Shown here: positions 7,634 to 19,053 of the stretch, in pieces
Layout of the letters: the number at the start of each line of letters is the position of its first letter
Numbering within the stretch: the stretch's first letter is position 1
Source: Cellulophaga baltica
GTDB taxonomy: Bacteria > Bacteroidota > Bacteroidia > Flavobacteriales > Flavobacteriaceae
Direction of reading: 5' to 3'
Length of the DNA: 64,000 nucleotides
Assembly: GCF_018861125.1 (NCBI RefSeq)
Contig: NZ_JAHKQN010000020.1
Coordinates: 375,831-439,830, forward strand
The notes under the pieces: model-generated
Databases searched by the model: none
The model's input: only the letters and a program-made list of their open reading frames with translations
What the model was told of the DNA's origin: nothing
Made by a program: the position numbers and the translations under genes

Positions 7634-8521
7634 TTACTCGCGTACTTTAAAGTTAACAACGACAAAGCCGACTTGTTGACTAGGCGCATTAGCATCAGCT
7701 TTCCATGTATGAGAACGAGCAGTTAACTCTGCTGGTTTCAATAAACAAGGACTCGTATTGGTCGTCCCTTTTACTCCTGGAGTAGCTTTAATTACTTTTC
7801 CACTTCTATCAACTACAATTTGCACCACTACTCTACCCTGTTCATTACAGTCTGGCTGCACAGAACCTTTACCAGCTAAAGTACGACCATTTAAATAACC
7901 ACCAGAACCGCCACTTCCTGAGCCTGGAGCTCCATAATATGTAGTAGAATATGGATTCCCGTTGGGACTACCCTTATCCCCTGATTTATTAGCGTCATCA
8001 CCTTCACTGCCTGAAGCCGTCCCAGTTGATTTGTTTAGACCACCCATAAGCTCATCAAGCTTTTTCTTTTTAGCGTCTTTTTCTCTTTGAGCTTTCTCTT
8101 GTGCTTCTTTCTTTTCTTTTGCAATTTTATCCGCCTTAGCTTTTGCTGCTTTTTCCGCAGCTTCAGCTTTACGTTTAGCTTCTTGTTGCTTTTTAATAAC
8201 AACAGACTCTTCATTATCTTGAGTAACTACTTCCTCCGCAACTTCACTTGAGGCAGCAGTTTCCGGAACAACTTCTTCAATTTTTTCTTGCTGAACAGGA
8301 GGAGTTATTGGCCTATTTAAAGGTTCTGACCGTATACGCTCGGTAGGTTGCACGCGACCACTACCATAATCTGTAGTTCCAAAATTTATTGAAATACCAT
8401 TTTCTTCAGGAGGATCAAGATAAGTAAGACCTACATAAAATAGCAAAACCAGCAACACACTTAACAATATAGTTGTAAGTGTAAATGATTTTTTCTTGTG
8501 TTTTGTGTCTAGTAATGACAT
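7634..8521 (-). CDS. Energy transducer TonB-like protein
   Basis: A 295-residue inner-membrane-anchored periplasm-spanning protein. One N-terminal helix (about 13-37, LTTILLSVLLVLLFYVGL) is followed by a Pro/Glu segment (PITPPVQQEKIEEVVPE). A long Lys/Ala/Glu coiled coil (about 105-155) and a Gly/Ser-rich linker come next. The C-terminal TonB-type domain begins GRVVVQIVVDRSGKVIKATP. TonB transmits ExbBD energy to outer-membrane receptors. The coiled coil also resembles TolA, so a Tol-like role cannot be excluded. Its stop and start abut exbD (1-bp overlap) and folC, marking an operon. Confidence 0.88.
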   Translation of the reverse strand: MSLLDTKHKKKSFTLTTILLSVLLVLLFYVGLTYLDPPEENGISINFGTTDYGSGRVQPTERIRSEPLNRPITPPVQQEKIEEVVPETAASSEVAEEVVTQDNEESVVIKKQQEAKRKAEAAEKAAKAKADKIAKEKKEAQEKAQREKDAKKKKLDELMGGLNKSTGTASGSEGDDANKSGDKGSPNGNPYSTTYYGAPGSGSGGSGGYLNGRTLAGKGSVQPDCNEQGRVVVQIVVDRSGKVIKATPGVKGTTNTSPCLLKPAELTARSHTWKADANAPSQQVGFVVVNFKVRE

Positions 8522-8907
8522 TAATTAGGGCGCACAGCTAAAATTACCTTGTAACTATTCTTATTTGCTATATCCATAACATGAACTGCTTCTTTTATAG
8601 CAACACTTTCTTCTGCTCTAAGAATAATTGTAGGGCTCTCTTGTCCTTCTAGTGCTTTTTTTAATTCAATTTCAATATATTCTCCGTTAATTTTCTCACT
8701 ATTTACGAAGTATTCTAAATTTTTATTAATACTAACTGATACATTTTGCGTATTAGTAGATTTACCTTTTGCTTTTGGCAATAAGAGATCTAATGCATTT
8801 GGCGAATTTGATGTCAACATGAAAAACACCAATAACAGAAAGACAATATCTGTCATTGAAGACATACTAAAATCTGGACTTACTTTATTTCTACCTTTTA
8901 GTTTCAT
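8521..8907 (-). CDS. exbD: Biopolymer transport protein ExbD/TolR
   Basis: A 128-residue protein with a short cytosolic N-terminus (MKLKGRNKVSPDFSMSSMTD), one transmembrane helix (about 22-36, DIVFLLLVFFMLTSN) and a small periplasmic domain. The membrane Asp preceding the helix (D20 of MSSMTDIVF) is the conserved proton-carrying residue of ExbD. With ExbB it uses the ion gradient to drive TonB. The gene overlaps tonB by one base and starts 11 bp after exbB. Confidence 0.93.
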   Translation of the reverse strand: MKLKGRNKVSPDFSMSSMTDIVFLLLVFFMLTSNSPNALDLLLPKAKGKSTNTQNVSVSINKNLEYFVNSEKINGEYIEIELKKALEGQESPTIILRAEESVAIKEAVHVMDIANKNSYKVILAVRPN

Positions 8908-8918
8908 AGCTAGAAATA

Positions 8919-9611
8919 TTAAAGTGGTTCATTTAATAAATCTAAAAAGTCAACTGCATTTGCTTCCATTTTATGAACAACTTTGTCTGTACGGTTCACT
9001 AAATGGTTATACCCGATATAAGCAATAATACCTACAACTAAACCAGCTACCGTAGTTGTCATAGCTGTATAAATACCTGAAGCCAATGACCCCATTTCAG
9101 CCTGACCTCCACTTGAAGCCATTTCATGGAAAGCAAGTATCATACCAATCACAGTTCCTAAGAAACCAATCATTGGTGCTGCACCTGAAACTGTTGCCAA
9201 TATACTTACATTCTTTTCTAGCTTATACACTTCAAGCGTACCTGCATTTTCAATTGCTTTATTGATATCTTCTAAAGGCTTCCCTATACGAGAAATACCT
9301 TTTTCCGTTAAACGAGCAACAGGAGAATCTGTTTGCGCACAAAGAATTTTAGCCGCATCTAATTTACCATTTGTAACATGATCTTTAATTTGATTCATGA
9401 AATTTTTATCAATCTTAGACGCCGCCTTTATAGCAAATATTCTTTCAAAATAAATGTATAATGCTACAAATAGCATAACGAATAAAACCAATATAATAAT
9501 AATACTACCCGTACCTCCATTTACAATTAAATCAATAATTGAAAGTGTTTTTTCTTCAGGTATAGCCTCTCCAATTTGAGCTTCCTCTACAAGGTCTTGA
9601 AACAATAACAT
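8919..9611 (-). CDS. exbB: MotA/TolQ/ExbB proton channel family protein
   Basis: A 230-residue inner-membrane protein with three helices: about 36-58 (IIIILVLFVMLFVALYIYF), about 140-165 (the conserved GAAPMIGFLGTVIGMI block) and about 180-205 (TTTVAGLVVGIIAYIGY). The Gly/Thr-rich segments line the ion path formed with ExbD. The N-terminal extension (about 1-30, acidic) is common in this phylum. An unusual purine-rich AGGAG lies 6 bases before the ATG. The gene starts 49 bp after the nhaB stop on the same strand and may be co-transcribed with it. Confidence 0.95.
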   Translation of the reverse strand: MLLFQDLVEEAQIGEAIPEEKTLSIIDLIVNGGTGSIIIILVLFVMLFVALYIYFERIFAIKAASKIDKNFMNQIKDHVTNGKLDAAKILCAQTDSPVARLTEKGISRIGKPLEDINKAIENAGTLEVYKLEKNVSILATVSGAAPMIGFLGTVIGMILAFHEMASSGGQAEMGSLASGIYTAMTTTVAGLVVGIIAYIGYNHLVNRTDKVVHKMEANAVDFLDLLNEPL

Positions 9612-9617
9612 ATAATT

Positions 9618-9622
9618 CTCCT
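9618..9622 (-). promoter_or_regulatory. Shine-Dalgarno-like AGGAG before exbB
   Basis: On the minus strand AGGAG stands 6 bases before the exbB ATG at 9611. Most genes in this window have only A/T-rich leaders, as expected for Flavobacteriia. The site supports the chosen start, but its function is uncertain. Confidence 0.45.
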
Positions 9623-9660
9623 ATTTAAGTTGCCTTTATAACGCAGTTTTTGTTAGAAAA

Positions 9661-11136
9661 TTATACCAATATTAATTTTACCATCAAATAACCTAATCCA
9701 CCTAAAACAATAGTATAAGGTAAAGCCATTTTTACCATTTTACCATATGATAAATTAATTAACGGAGCCAAAGAAGAAGTTAACAAGAATAAGAAAGCCG
9801 CTTGACCATTTGGCGTAGCAACACTAGGTAAATTAGTACCTGTATTAATAGCAATCGCTAATTTTTCAAAATGTTCTTTATCAATTGCTCCACTCTTAAA
9901 TGCCGCTTGCACCTCACCAATATATACTGTAGCAACAAATACATTATCACTAATAGCAGACAATACTCCATTAGCCATATAAAATAAACCTGGTTGTGTT
10001 TGAGGATCTTGCTCTAATGCCCAGTGAATAATTGGACTAAACAAATGCTGATCATGAATCATCGCAACAATTACAAAGAATACCACTAATAAACCTGTAA
10101 ACGGTAATGCCTCTTCAAATGCGTGACCTAAACTATGCTCATCAATAATACCCATAAATGCTGTTTGTACAATTATAAGAGCTAAACCAATAAAACCCAC
10201 TGGCGCAACATGCATTGCCAAACCTGCAATTAATAATAAAGCAGCCACTCCTTGAACTACTAAAGCATATTTTTCTTTATCACTTCTTTTAGCATCCTCT
10301 TCAATAGTATAATTTTCAATTATATCAGCTACAACCGGTGGCAACTTATCTCCAAAACCAAACCAACCTGTCAACTCTAAAACAACAGTTGTAATTAAAC
10401 CTCCAAATAATACTGGAATTGTTATAGGAGCCATTTTTAAGAAAAACTCAATAAAATCCCAACCCATTCTTTCCCCTATCAATAAGTTTTGAGGCTCACC
10501 TACTAATGTACAAACACCACCTAAAGCAGTACCTACAACACCATGCATAATTAAACTACGTAAAAAGCTACGGAACTGCTCTAAAGTCTCTCCACTTAAT
10601 TCTTTTCTATCCGCAACACCAGAATCATCATAATCTGCCGTTTCACTTGAGTGAATTTTGTGATAAACACCATAAAAACCAACAGCAACACTAATTAATA
10701 CAGCTGTTACCGTTAATGCATCTAGAAACGCTGATAATACTGCTGATAATATTACAAACAGTAATGATAACACTACCTTTGATTTAATCTTAGTAAACAC
10801 CTTACTAAAAATATACATCAATAAAGGTTTCATAAAATATATACCTGCTACCATGAATACTAATAATAGCACTACTTCAAGGTTTTGATCAACCTCATGA
10901 TATGCATTTTCAGGACTCGTTAACCCTAGAAGAAAAACCTCAATTGCAAGCAAACCTCCTGATTGTAATGGGTAACACTTCAATGCCATTGCTAAAGTAA
11001 AAATAAACTCAGCAATAAAAAGCCAAGATGTTACAGTTTTACCTAAAATGAATAATGAAAAAATATTAAAGATTAAAAAACTGATCATGGTTAACTTGAA
11101 CCATTTTGGACTGTTACCTAAAAAATACTTTAACAT
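9661..11136 (-). CDS. nhaB: Na+/H+ antiporter NhaB
   Basis: A 491-residue polytopic membrane protein of the NhaB type. It exchanges sodium for protons across the inner membrane for pH and salt homeostasis. It begins [20 protein letters not shown], matching NhaB N-termini (FLGNSPxWYK). It contains [38 protein letters not shown] and [20 protein letters not shown], all family signatures. Length is close to the roughly 510 residues of enterobacterial NhaB. Sodium exchange fits a marine host. The leader contains a -7-like TATATTTG (11218-11225) and an AAAACTGCGTT word that recurs before exbB. Confidence 0.95.
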   Translation of the reverse strand: MLKYFLGNSPKWFKLTMISFLIFNIFSLFILGKTVTSWLFIAEFIFTLAMALKCYPLQSGGLLAIEVFLLGLTSPENAYHEVDQNLEVVLLLVFMVAGIYFMKPLLMYIFSKVFTKIKSKVVLSLLFVILSAVLSAFLDALTVTAVLISVAVGFYGVYHKIHSSETADYDDSGVADRKELSGETLEQFRSFLRSLIMHGVVGTALGGVCTLVGEPQNLLIGERMGWDFIEFFLKMAPITIPVLFGGLITTVVLELTGWFGFGDKLPPVVADIIENYTIEEDAKRSDKEKYALVVQGVAALLLIAGLAMHVAPVGFIGLALIIVQTAFMGIIDEHSLGHAFEEALPFTGLLVVFFVIVAMIHDQHLFSPIIHWALEQDPQTQPGLFYMANGVLSAISDNVFVATVYIGEVQAAFKSGAIDKEHFEKLAIAINTGTNLPSVATPNGQAAFLFLLTSSLAPLINLSYGKMVKMALPYTIVLGGLGYLMVKLILV

Positions 11137-11575
11137 ATGTGTTTATTTTAAATTAATTGTTTTTAAAAGCGTTATAAAACGCAGTTTTATATAAATGTTC
11201 AGTTGTTGAATTTTGTTCAAATATATTTAAAAATGATTTCTTATTTGTTGTTGACCTATCATTTAATATTAATTCATTATTTAATGATGCCATATCTTAA
11301 ATAAAACAAGCAAATATGTAGTTATCTGTTGTATAATATTAGATTACCAAAACTTATTATATTTTCAAAAAATCAATTTCTAAAACGATTGAGAAAAAAT
11401 CATCTAGCAAATATAAAAATATTGTTCTGCATCTATTTAAACTAAATATGAAATTTAAGACTTATAGCTTTCCAAAAGCATAATTAGCAAATTCATTAAA
11501 TTGGGTGTATAATTTTACAACAAAAGCAATATTTAGCTATATTTGATGTAGTTTTTTATTTAAACTGTAATTAAT
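11137..11575. other. 439-bp intergenic region between divergent nhaB and acyl-CoA dehydrogenase
   Basis: No gene is supported. It holds divergent promoter elements. TATATTTG on the minus strand at 11218-11225 would serve nhaB, and TATATTTG on the plus strand at 11538-11545 would serve the dehydrogenase. Neither has a good TTTG 19 bases upstream. A small hairpin GCGTT-ATAA-AACGC (about 11169-11182) lies in the nhaB leader. The middle (about 11280-11500) is AT-rich with nothing recognisable. Confidence 0.5.
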
Positions 11576-12718
11576 ATGAATTTTAAATTATCAGAAGAAC
11601 AATTAATGATTCAGCAAGCGGCAAAAGATTTTGCTCAAAATGAATTATTACCGGGAGTTATAGAGCGTGACGAAGAACAAAAGTTCCCAGAAGAGCAAGT
11701 CAAAAAACTAGGAGAATTAGGTTTTTTAGGAATGATGGTGGATCCAAAATACGGAGGAAGTGGTCTTGATACCCTTTCTTATGTTATAGCTATGGAAGAA
11801 CTTTCTAAAATAGATGCTTCTGCTTCTGTAGTAGTTTCTGTAAACAACTCATTAGTTTGCTGGGGTTTAGAAGAATTTGGCAATGAAGCTCAAAAAGAAA
11901 AATATTTAACCCCCTTAGCTTCTGGAGCTAAACTTGGCGCCTTTTGTTTATCTGAACCTGAAGCTGGTAGTGATGCAACTTCACAAAAAACTACAGCAAT
12001 AGAAAAAGATGACCATTATATAGTTAACGGAACTAAAAATTGGATTACGAATGGTGGCACAGCAGATTTTTACTTGGTTATCGCTCAAACGCATCCTGAA
12101 AAAGGACATAAAGGTATCAATGTTTTAATACTTGAAAAAGGAATGCCTGGTTTTGAAATTGGTCCTAAAGAAAATAAGTTAGGTATTAGAGGTAGTGACA
12201 CACATTCTTTAATGTTTAATGATGTAAAAGTTCCAAAAGAAAATAGAATTGGTGAAGATGGCTTTGGTTTTAAATTTGCCATGAAAACTTTAGCTGGCGG
12301 AAGAATTGGAATTGCAGCTCAAGCATTAGGAATTGCTGCAGGAGCTTACGAACTTGCTTTAAAATATTCAAAAGAACGTAAATCTTTTGGTACAGAAATA
12401 TGTAATCATCAAGCAATTGCATTTAAACTTGCAGATATGCATACACAAATTGAAGCCGCTAGACATTTAGTTTACAAGGCCGCTTGCGACAAAGATAATA
12501 ATGAAAATTATGATTTATCTAGCGCAATGGCCAAATTATATGCCTCTAAAGTTGCAATGGACGTAACTGTAGAAGCAGTACAAATTCATGGTGGCAATGG
12601 GTTTGTAAAAGAATATCATGTAGAACGATTAATGCGAGATGCTAAAATTACTCAGATTTACGAAGGCACATCTGAAATACAAAAAATAGTGATTTCAAGG
12701 AGTATTTTAAGAGATTAA
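11576..12718 (+). CDS. Acyl-CoA dehydrogenase (short/branched-chain type)
   Basis: An FAD enzyme that oxidises acyl-CoA to trans-2-enoyl-CoA and passes electrons to electron-transfer flavoprotein. The 380-residue single-domain protein has normal length. Flavin and substrate blocks are LGAFCLSEPEAGSDA, YIVNGTKNWITNGG, LAGGRIGIAAQALGIA and QIHGGNGFVKEYHVER. The catalytic Glu is expected in IYEGTSEIQ near residue 363. This pattern fits short-chain, butyryl or isobutyryl/2-methyl-branched dehydrogenases. The exact chain length cannot be told. It stands alone between nhaB and gltB. A -7-like TATATTTG ends 30 bases before the ATG. Confidence 0.93.
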   Translation: MNFKLSEEQLMIQQAAKDFAQNELLPGVIERDEEQKFPEEQVKKLGELGFLGMMVDPKYGGSGLDTLSYVIAMEELSKIDASASVVVSVNNSLVCWGLEEFGNEAQKEKYLTPLASGAKLGAFCLSEPEAGSDATSQKTTAIEKDDHYIVNGTKNWITNGGTADFYLVIAQTHPEKGHKGINVLILEKGMPGFEIGPKENKLGIRGSDTHSLMFNDVKVPKENRIGEDGFGFKFAMKTLAGGRIGIAAQALGIAAGAYELALKYSKERKSFGTEICNHQAIAFKLADMHTQIEAARHLVYKAACDKDNNENYDLSSAMAKLYASKVAMDVTVEAVQIHGGNGFVKEYHVERLMRDAKITQIYEGTSEIQKIVISRSILRD

Positions 12719-13046
12719 TCTAAGTTAAAATTCAACAAAATTAAAATCAACCCCAAAAAAACAGGGGTTGATTAATAAAAACAATCGCTTTACATCACTA
12801 ACCCCTATTATTTACCCTTAATTAACTTAAAATATAATCTTTTAGCAAAAACACCCCTAAACTACTGAGGGTATAACCAAAACTAATAGATAGCAATTAT
12901 CATAATCTTAAATTAACATTAACATAAAATTAAATATTGATAATTTTTATCAATTTATTCCAAACGCTACTTTTTTTGTGAAATTAAGGTAGATACTTTA
13001 TATATAGTTCAACAAAAGTGATATTTTTGAGGAAATACAATATTAT
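12719..13046. other. 328-bp region before gltB with two inverted repeats
   Basis: No gene. A perfect 10-bp stem, AATCAACCCC (12745-12754) with GGGGTTGATT (12764-12773), lies 26 bp after the dehydrogenase stop. It probably ends that transcript, although no T tract follows. A second inverted repeat, TTGATAA-TTT-TTATCAA (12937-12953), lies about 95 bp before gltB and could be an operator. A -7-like TATTTTTG is at 13022-13029, 17 bases before the gltB ATG, without a clear -33 box. Confidence 0.45.
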
Positions 13047-16000
13047 ATGGCGTTGAAAAAGCAAGGGTTATACCTACCGGAATTTGAGCATGATAACTGT
13101 GGAGCAGGATTTATTTGCAGCCTTAAGGGAAAAAAATCTAACGATATTATTCATAAAGCTCTTGAGATACTTGAAAAACTAGAACATAGAGGTGCTGTTA
13201 GTTCTGATGGAAAAACAGGAGATGGAGCTGGTATTTTAGTAGATATTCCTCATGATTTTTTTAATGAAGTTTGTGAATTTGAACTTCCTGAAGCTGGTGA
13301 ATATGCAACCGGTAATATCTTTTTACCTCAAAAAGATAACCAAAGAGATTTTTGTGTTTCCGTTTTTGAAGAAAATATTAAAAAACAAGGTTTAAAACTA
13401 TTAGGTTGGAGAGATGTTCCCATAAACAAATCTGTGCCTGGTAGAATTGCAATGGAAACTGAGCCATTTGTAAAACAAATCTTTGTTGGCAAAGAAAATG
13501 CAGATCAAAGCTACTTTGAATTCAACTTAAAATTATATATCGCTAGAAAAACAACAGAACATACTATAATTGACTCTAAGTTATCAGAAAATAAATTCTT
13601 TTATGTTCCTAGTTTATCTACCAAAATAATTATTTTCAAAGGTTTATTAATGCCAGAAGATATTAGTCTTTACTACAAAGATCTAATGGATCCTAGAGTT
13701 GTAACTAGACTAGCCTTAGTACACCAACGTTTTTCAACAAACACGTTCCCTACTTGGGATTTAGCGCAACCATTTAGATACATGTGTCATAATGGTGAAA
13801 TAAACACTTTAAGGGGTAACGTTAGCCGTATGCGTTCTCGTGAAGAGTTATTAGCTAGTGATTATTTTAATGATGAAATAAAAAATATACTACCTGTAAT
13901 TTTACCAGGTAAATCTGATTCTGCTACTATGGACATGGTAGTTGAATTATTATTGATGACAGGAAGGTCATTACCAGAAGTAATGATGATTTTAGTACCT
14001 GAGGCTTGGGAGAAAAATCCTGAAATGTCTGAAGCTAAAAGAGCATTCTACGAATACAATTCTTGTCTATCTGAACCATGGGATGGTCCTGCATCTATAC
14101 CATTTACTGACGGTAATTATATTGGTGCTGTACTAGACCGTAATGGTTTAAGACCTTCTCGTTACACTGTAACCAAAGATGGTTATGTAATTATGTCATC
14201 AGAAACTGGTGTTGTAGATGTTGAACCAGAAAACATTGAACTTCATGGTCGTTTAGAACCAGGAAAAATGTTTTTGGTAAACATGGAAGAAGGCCGTATT
14301 ATCAATGATGAAGAAATCAAAGAAAATATTGCTAAAAAACATCCTTATAAAAAATGGTTAGATAATAACCTAGTTCATTTAAAAGATATCCCTTATAATG
14401 ATTGTCCTTTATTTTTAAATGAAGCTTCGTTAGAAAAGAGAAAAGCTACATTTGGTTATACTATTGAAGATATTAATACTATAATCTTACCAATGGGTAA
14501 AACTGCTAAAGAGCCATTAGGTTCAATGGGTAGTGATACACCAATTGCCATATTATCTGAACGCCCACAATTAATATACAACTACTTTAAACAATTATTC
14601 GCTCAAGTAACAAACCCACCATTAGATGGTATTCGTGAAGAGTTGATTACAGATATTAGTTTAACATTAGGTAGTGACCATAACGTTTTTGACTTTACAG
14701 AATTACACTGTAGAAAGTTAAAAATCCAGAATCCTGTAATATCTAAAGAAGATTTAGACAAGATTAAAAATTACGACGCAAGTCCGGATTATAAAGTAAC
14801 CTCTATCCCTATTTTATATGAAATAAATAAAGGGAATAATGGTTTAGAAGATGCATTACAATCAATTTTAGACCAAGCTAGCAAAGCTATTGATGAAGGC
14901 ACAAATATTATTATTCTTTCTGATAGAAATGTTAGTAAAGATATGGCTCCAATACCAGCTTTACTTGCTTGTTCATTTGTAAATAGTGGTTTACAAAGAC
15001 TTAAAAAGCGTTCTAAATTAAGTGTTATTATAGAATCTGCAGAACCAAGAGAAGTACATCACTTCGCTTTATTGTTTGGTTTTGGCGCAAGTGCGATTAA
15101 CCCTTACTTGGTTAATGAAATTATTGCTGAGCAAATTGAAGAAAATAATATTACTGAATTTACTACTGACGAAGCTATTAAGAATTACAACAAAGCTGTT
15201 GGAAAAGGAATTCTAAAAGTAATGAACAAAATAGGAATTTCTACTCTTAACTCTTATAGAGGTTCTCAATTATTTGAATGTATTGGTATTAACACTAAGG
15301 TGGTTGAAAAATACTTCCCTAATACTGCTACGAGAATTCAAGGAATTGGACTTTATGAAATAGAAAAAGAAATTGCTAAACGTCATAAAAAAGCATTTAA
15401 TAGTCATGATGTAGCTGCCAATTTAGATTTAGAAATGGGTGGTGAATACAGATGGAGAAGAAATGGTGAAAAACATATGTTTAATCCATTAACAATTGCT
15501 AAGCTTCAAAAATCTGTTAGAAATAACGAACCAGAATCTTATAAAGAGTTTTCTAAAATGGTTAATGAGCAATCAAAAAGCTTAATGACTATTAGAGGTT
15601 TATTTGAATTTTCAAACTACGATCCAATTCCTTTAGACGAGGTAGAACCATGGACCGAAATTGTAAAACGTTTTAAAACGGGTGCAATGTCTTACGGGTC
15701 TATTAGTAAAGAAGCACACGAAAACTTAGCAATTGCAATGAACCGTATTGGCGGTAAGAGTAATTCTGGTGAAGGTGGTGAAGATGCTGAACGTTTTTAC
15801 AAGAGCCAAAATGGAGATTGGAGAAACAGTGCAATTAAGCAAGTTGCTTCGGGTCGTTTCGGTGTAACATCAAACTTCTTAACTAACGCAAAAGAAATAC
15901 AAATTAAAATGGCTCAAGGAGCCAAGCCTGGTGAAGGTGGTCAATTACCTGGCCCAAAGGTGAATCCTTATATAGCTAAAACAAGAAATTCTACACCTTA

Positions 16001-17555
16001 TGTAGGTTTAATTTCTCCTCCTCCGCATCACGATATTTATTCTATTGAAGATTTATCTCAATTAATTTTTGATTTAAAATCTGCAAATAGAGAAGCTAGA
16101 GTTAATGTAAAACTAGTTTCTGAAGTTGGTGTTGGCACGGTTGCAGCAGGTGTTGCAAAAGCAAAAGCTGATGTAATTTTAATTTCTGGTTTTGACGGTG
16201 GTACTGGAGCATCTCCATTAACATCATTAAAACACTGTGGTTTACCATGGGAACTTGGTGTTGCTGAAGCACAACAGACATTAGTAATGAACGATCTTAG
16301 AAATAGAATTGTTCTTGAATGTGATGGCCAACTTAAAACAGGTCGTGATGTAGCTGTTGCTTGTTTATTAGGTGCTGAAGAATTCGGTTTTGCAACTGCG
16401 CCATTAGTAGCTTCTGGTTGTATTATGATGCGTGTATGTCATTTAAATACTTGCCCAGTAGGTATTGCAACTCAAAATCCTGATTTACGTAAGAAATTTA
16501 AAGGTAAGCCAGAGCACGTAGTAAACTACATGTATTTTGTTGCGCAAGAGCTTAGAGAGATTATGGCACAACTTGGTTTCAGAACTATTGAAGAAATGGT
16601 TGGTCAGGTTCAAAAATTAGATCGTAAAAAAGCGATTCAACATTACAAAGCTGCAGGAATTGATTTAACACCAATTTTATATAAAGTTGATGTACCTGCA
16701 GGAACTAAATTTTACAATACGCAAAAACAAGACCACAATATAGAAAGCTCAATTGAGTTTGACATTATTGCAAAAGCTCACCCTGCATTATTTAGAAAAG
16801 AGAAAATTAGCATTGACTCTCCTATAAATAATTTAGACAGAGCTGTAGGTGCAATTATAAGTAATGAAATTTCAAAAATTTACGGTGCCGAAGGTTTACC
16901 TGAAAATACTTTAAAATTAAACTTCACAGGTTCTGCTGGTCAAAGTTTTGGAGCATTCAGTACAAAAGGTATTACTATGGTTGTAAATGGTAATACTAAT
17001 GATTATTTAGGTAAAGGATTATCTGGAGCCAAATTAATTATAAAAGTACCAGACAAAGCTACTTTTAAACCAGAAGACAATGTGATTACTGGTAACGTAA
17101 CTTTATATGGTGCAACAACTGGTGAAGCATACATTAATGGTAAAGCCGGTGAACGTTTCTGTGTTCGTAACTCAGGAGCCAAAGCAGTAGTTGAGGGAAT
17201 TGGAGATCATGGCTGTGAATACATGACTGGTGGTATTGCAGTTATTCTTGGTGAAGTTGGTAGAAACTTTGGTGCAGGTATGAGTGGTGGAATTGCTTAT
17301 ATCTTTGATGAAAACAAAACTTTTGAAAAGAACTGTAATAAAGAAGCTTTAAATCTTTTACCAGTTGACGAAGATAAAGATATAGCGGAATTAAGAGCAT
17401 TGATTGAGAATCACTATAATGCTACTTTAAGCCCACTAGCACAGAGAATATTAGAAAACTGGGAAGATTCTCTTTCTAAATTCATCAAAATATTCCCTGA
17501 AGAATACAAGCAAGCGTTGATACGTTTAGAAAATGAAAAATTAGAAACTATTTAA
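13047..17555 (+). CDS. gltB: Glutamate synthase (NADPH) large subunit
   Basis: GltB makes two glutamates from glutamine and 2-oxoglutarate, the GOGAT half of ammonium assimilation. The 1502-residue precursor carries a short propeptide. Cys18 in HDNCGAGFI is the expected N-terminal nucleophile of the glutaminase domain (about 18-430) after cleavage. The FMN synthase domain includes the [12 protein letters not shown] and [10 protein letters not shown] blocks. The 3Fe-4S ligands are the three Cys of [15 protein letters not shown]. The C-terminal beta-helix domain is Gly-rich ([11 protein letters not shown] and repeats). Residues and length are complete. GltD follows after 9 bp. Confidence 0.98.
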   Translation: MALKKQGLYLPEFEHDNCGAGFICSLKGKKSNDIIHKALEILEKLEHRGAVSSDGKTGDGAGILVDIPHDFFNEVCEFELPEAGEYATGNIFLPQKDNQRDFCVSVFEENIKKQGLKLLGWRDVPINKSVPGRIAMETEPFVKQIFVGKENADQSYFEFNLKLYIARKTTEHTIIDSKLSENKFFYVPSLSTKIIIFKGLLMPEDISLYYKDLMDPRVVTRLALVHQRFSTNTFPTWDLAQPFRYMCHNGEINTLRGNVSRMRSREELLASDYFNDEIKNILPVILPGKSDSATMDMVVELLLMTGRSLPEVMMILVPEAWEKNPEMSEAKRAFYEYNSCLSEPWDGPASIPFTDGNYIGAVLDRNGLRPSRYTVTKDGYVIMSSETGVVDVEPENIELHGRLEPGKMFLVNMEEGRIINDEEIKENIAKKHPYKKWLDNNLVHLKDIPYNDCPLFLNEASLEKRKATFGYTIEDINTIILPMGKTAKEPLGSMGSDTPIAILSERPQLIYNYFKQLFAQVTNPPLDGIREELITDISLTLGSDHNVFDFTELHCRKLKIQNPVISKEDLDKIKNYDASPDYKVTSIPILYEINKGNNGLEDALQSILDQASKAIDEGTNIIILSDRNVSKDMAPIPALLACSFVNSGLQRLKKRSKLSVIIESAEPREVHHFALLFGFGASAINPYLVNEIIAEQIEENNITEFTTDEAIKNYNKAVGKGILKVMNKIGISTLNSYRGSQLFECIGINTKVVEKYFPNTATRIQGIGLYEIEKEIAKRHKKAFNSHDVAANLDLEMGGEYRWRRNGEKHMFNPLTIAKLQKSVRNNEPESYKEFSKMVNEQSKSLMTIRGLFEFSNYDPIPLDEVEPWTEIVKRFKTGAMSYGSISKEAHENLAIAMNRIGGKSNSGEGGEDAERFYKSQNGDWRNSAIKQVASGRFGVTSNFLTNAKEIQIKMAQGAKPGEGGQLPGPKVNPYIAKTRNSTPYVGLISPPPHHDIYSIEDLSQLIFDLKSANREARVNVKLVSEVGVGTVAAGVAKAKADVILISGFDGGTGASPLTSLKHCGLPWELGVAEAQQTLVMNDLRNRIVLECDGQLKTGRDVAVACLLGAEEFGFATAPLVASGCIMMRVCHLNTCPVGIATQNPDLRKKFKGKPEHVVNYMYFVAQELREIMAQLGFRTIEEMVGQVQKLDRKKAIQHYKAAGIDLTPILYKVDVPAGTKFYNTQKQDHNIESSIEFDIIAKAHPALFRKEKISIDSPINNLDRAVGAIISNEISKIYGAEGLPENTLKLNFTGSAGQSFGAFSTKGITMVVNGNTNDYLGKGLSGAKLIIKVPDKATFKPEDNVITGNVTLYGATTGEAYINGKAGERFCVRNSGAKAVVEGIGDHGCEYMTGGIAVILGEVGRNFGAGMSGGIAYIFDENKTFEKNCNKEALNLLPVDEDKDIAELRALIENHYNATLSPLAQRILENWEDSLSKFIKIFPEEYKQALIRLENEKLETI

Positions 17556-17564
17556 ATCGAAATT

Positions 17565-19034
17565 ATGGGAAAGACAACAGGATTTTTAGAATTCGATAGA
17601 CAAGTAGAAAAGTACGAACCAGTAGAAGATCGTATAAAGAACTATAAAGAATTTACGATTCCGATGGAATCGAAAGAAGTTAAAGAACAAGGTGCAAGAT
17701 GTATGGATTGTGGAATTCCATTTTGCCATAGTGGTTGCCCGTTAGGAAACTTAATTCCTGACTTTAACGATGCTGTTTACAATGCTAAATGGGAAAAAGC
17801 AGCAACTATATTACACGCTACAAATAATTTTCCTGAGTTTACAGGTCGTTTATGCCCTGCACCATGCGAAGAAGCTTGTGTATTAGGTATTAATGAAGAC
17901 CCAGTTACAATTGAAAATATTGAAAAAAACATAGCAGAAACTGCTTTTGAAAAAGGATGGGTTGTTGCAAATCCTCCTGCTGAAAGAACAGGAAAAACTG
18001 CTGCTGTTGTTGGCTCTGGGCCTTCTGGTTTAGCAGCTGCTCAACAATTAAATAGAGCTGGCCACTTAGTTACTGTTTTTGAACGTGATGAAAAAGCCGG
18101 TGGTTTATTACGTTACGGTATACCTGATTTTAAATTAGAGAAAAGTGTAATTGATCGTCGTTTAAAAGTATTAGAAGAAGAAGGTATTATTTTTAAAACA
18201 GGAGTTCATATTGGAATTGATATAAAAGCAGATGATCTTAAAAAAGATTTTGACGCTATTGTACTTTGCGGTGGTGCTACTGTTAGAAGAAATTTACCTA
18301 TAGAAGGTGCTGACTTAAAAGGTGTTGTTCAAGCAATGGATTTTCTTGCTCAAAATAACAGACGTGTAGACGGTATTAAAGATTTAGGCGAAGAAATAAA
18401 AGCGACAGGTAAAGATGTTGTTGTTATTGGCGGTGGTGATACAGGTTCAGATTGTATTGGTACTTCTTTCAGACATGGTGCTAACTCAGTATCAAATTTT
18501 GAAATTATGGCTAAAGGTACTCCTGAGCGTCCTGCAGACCAACCTTGGCCTTTCTGGCCAATGCGTTTAAAAACGAGTACTTCTCATAAAGAAGGCGCTG
18601 AGCGTTTCTTCAGTATATCAACTAAAAAATTCTTAGGTGATAAAGATGGTAATTTAAAAGGATTAGTTACCACTCAAGTTGAATGGATTAAAAAATCAGG
18701 ACAACGCCCAACCCTAAAAGAAGTTGAAGGAACCGAGAAAGAATGGAAATGTGATTTAGCTTTATTGGCTTTAGGTTTTACTGGTTCAGAAATGACTATT
18801 GCAGAGCAATTAGGCTTAGAAGCTGACCCTAGAACAAACATAAAAGCATCTGCTAAAAACTATATGTCTAACGTACCAGGCGTATTTGTTGCGGGAGACC
18901 AAAGAAGAGGTCAATCATTAATTGTTTGGGCTATCTCTGAAGGTAGACAAGCAGCACATCATATTGACACATATTTAATGGGAACAAAATCAGAATTACC
19001 ACTTAAAGGTGATGGCGATTTACCAAGAATATAA
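17565..19034 (+). CDS. gltD: Glutamate synthase small subunit
   Basis: GltD feeds electrons from NAD(P)H through FAD and iron-sulfur clusters to GltB. The 489-residue protein has an N-terminal cysteine domain with CMDCGIPFCHSGCPLGN (about 46-62) and CPAPCEEACVLGI, which bind two 4Fe-4S clusters. The FAD dinucleotide fold GSGPSGLAAAQQL (about 148-160), a second NADPH fold GGGDTGSDCIG, and a C-terminal FAD contact GVFVAGDQRRGQSLIVWA follow. Operon partner of gltB, with a strong terminator after it. Confidence 0.98.
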   Translation: MGKTTGFLEFDRQVEKYEPVEDRIKNYKEFTIPMESKEVKEQGARCMDCGIPFCHSGCPLGNLIPDFNDAVYNAKWEKAATILHATNNFPEFTGRLCPAPCEEACVLGINEDPVTIENIEKNIAETAFEKGWVVANPPAERTGKTAAVVGSGPSGLAAAQQLNRAGHLVTVFERDEKAGGLLRYGIPDFKLEKSVIDRRLKVLEEEGIIFKTGVHIGIDIKADDLKKDFDAIVLCGGATVRRNLPIEGADLKGVVQAMDFLAQNNRRVDGIKDLGEEIKATGKDVVVIGGGDTGSDCIGTSFRHGANSVSNFEIMAKGTPERPADQPWPFWPMRLKTSTSHKEGAERFFSISTKKFLGDKDGNLKGLVTTQVEWIKKSGQRPTLKEVEGTEKEWKCDLALLALGFTGSEMTIAEQLGLEADPRTNIKASAKNYMSNVPGVFVAGDQRRGQSLIVWAISEGRQAAHHIDTYLMGTKSELPLKGDGDLPRI

Positions 19035-19053
19035 GCTTAAAAGAACATCTAAT

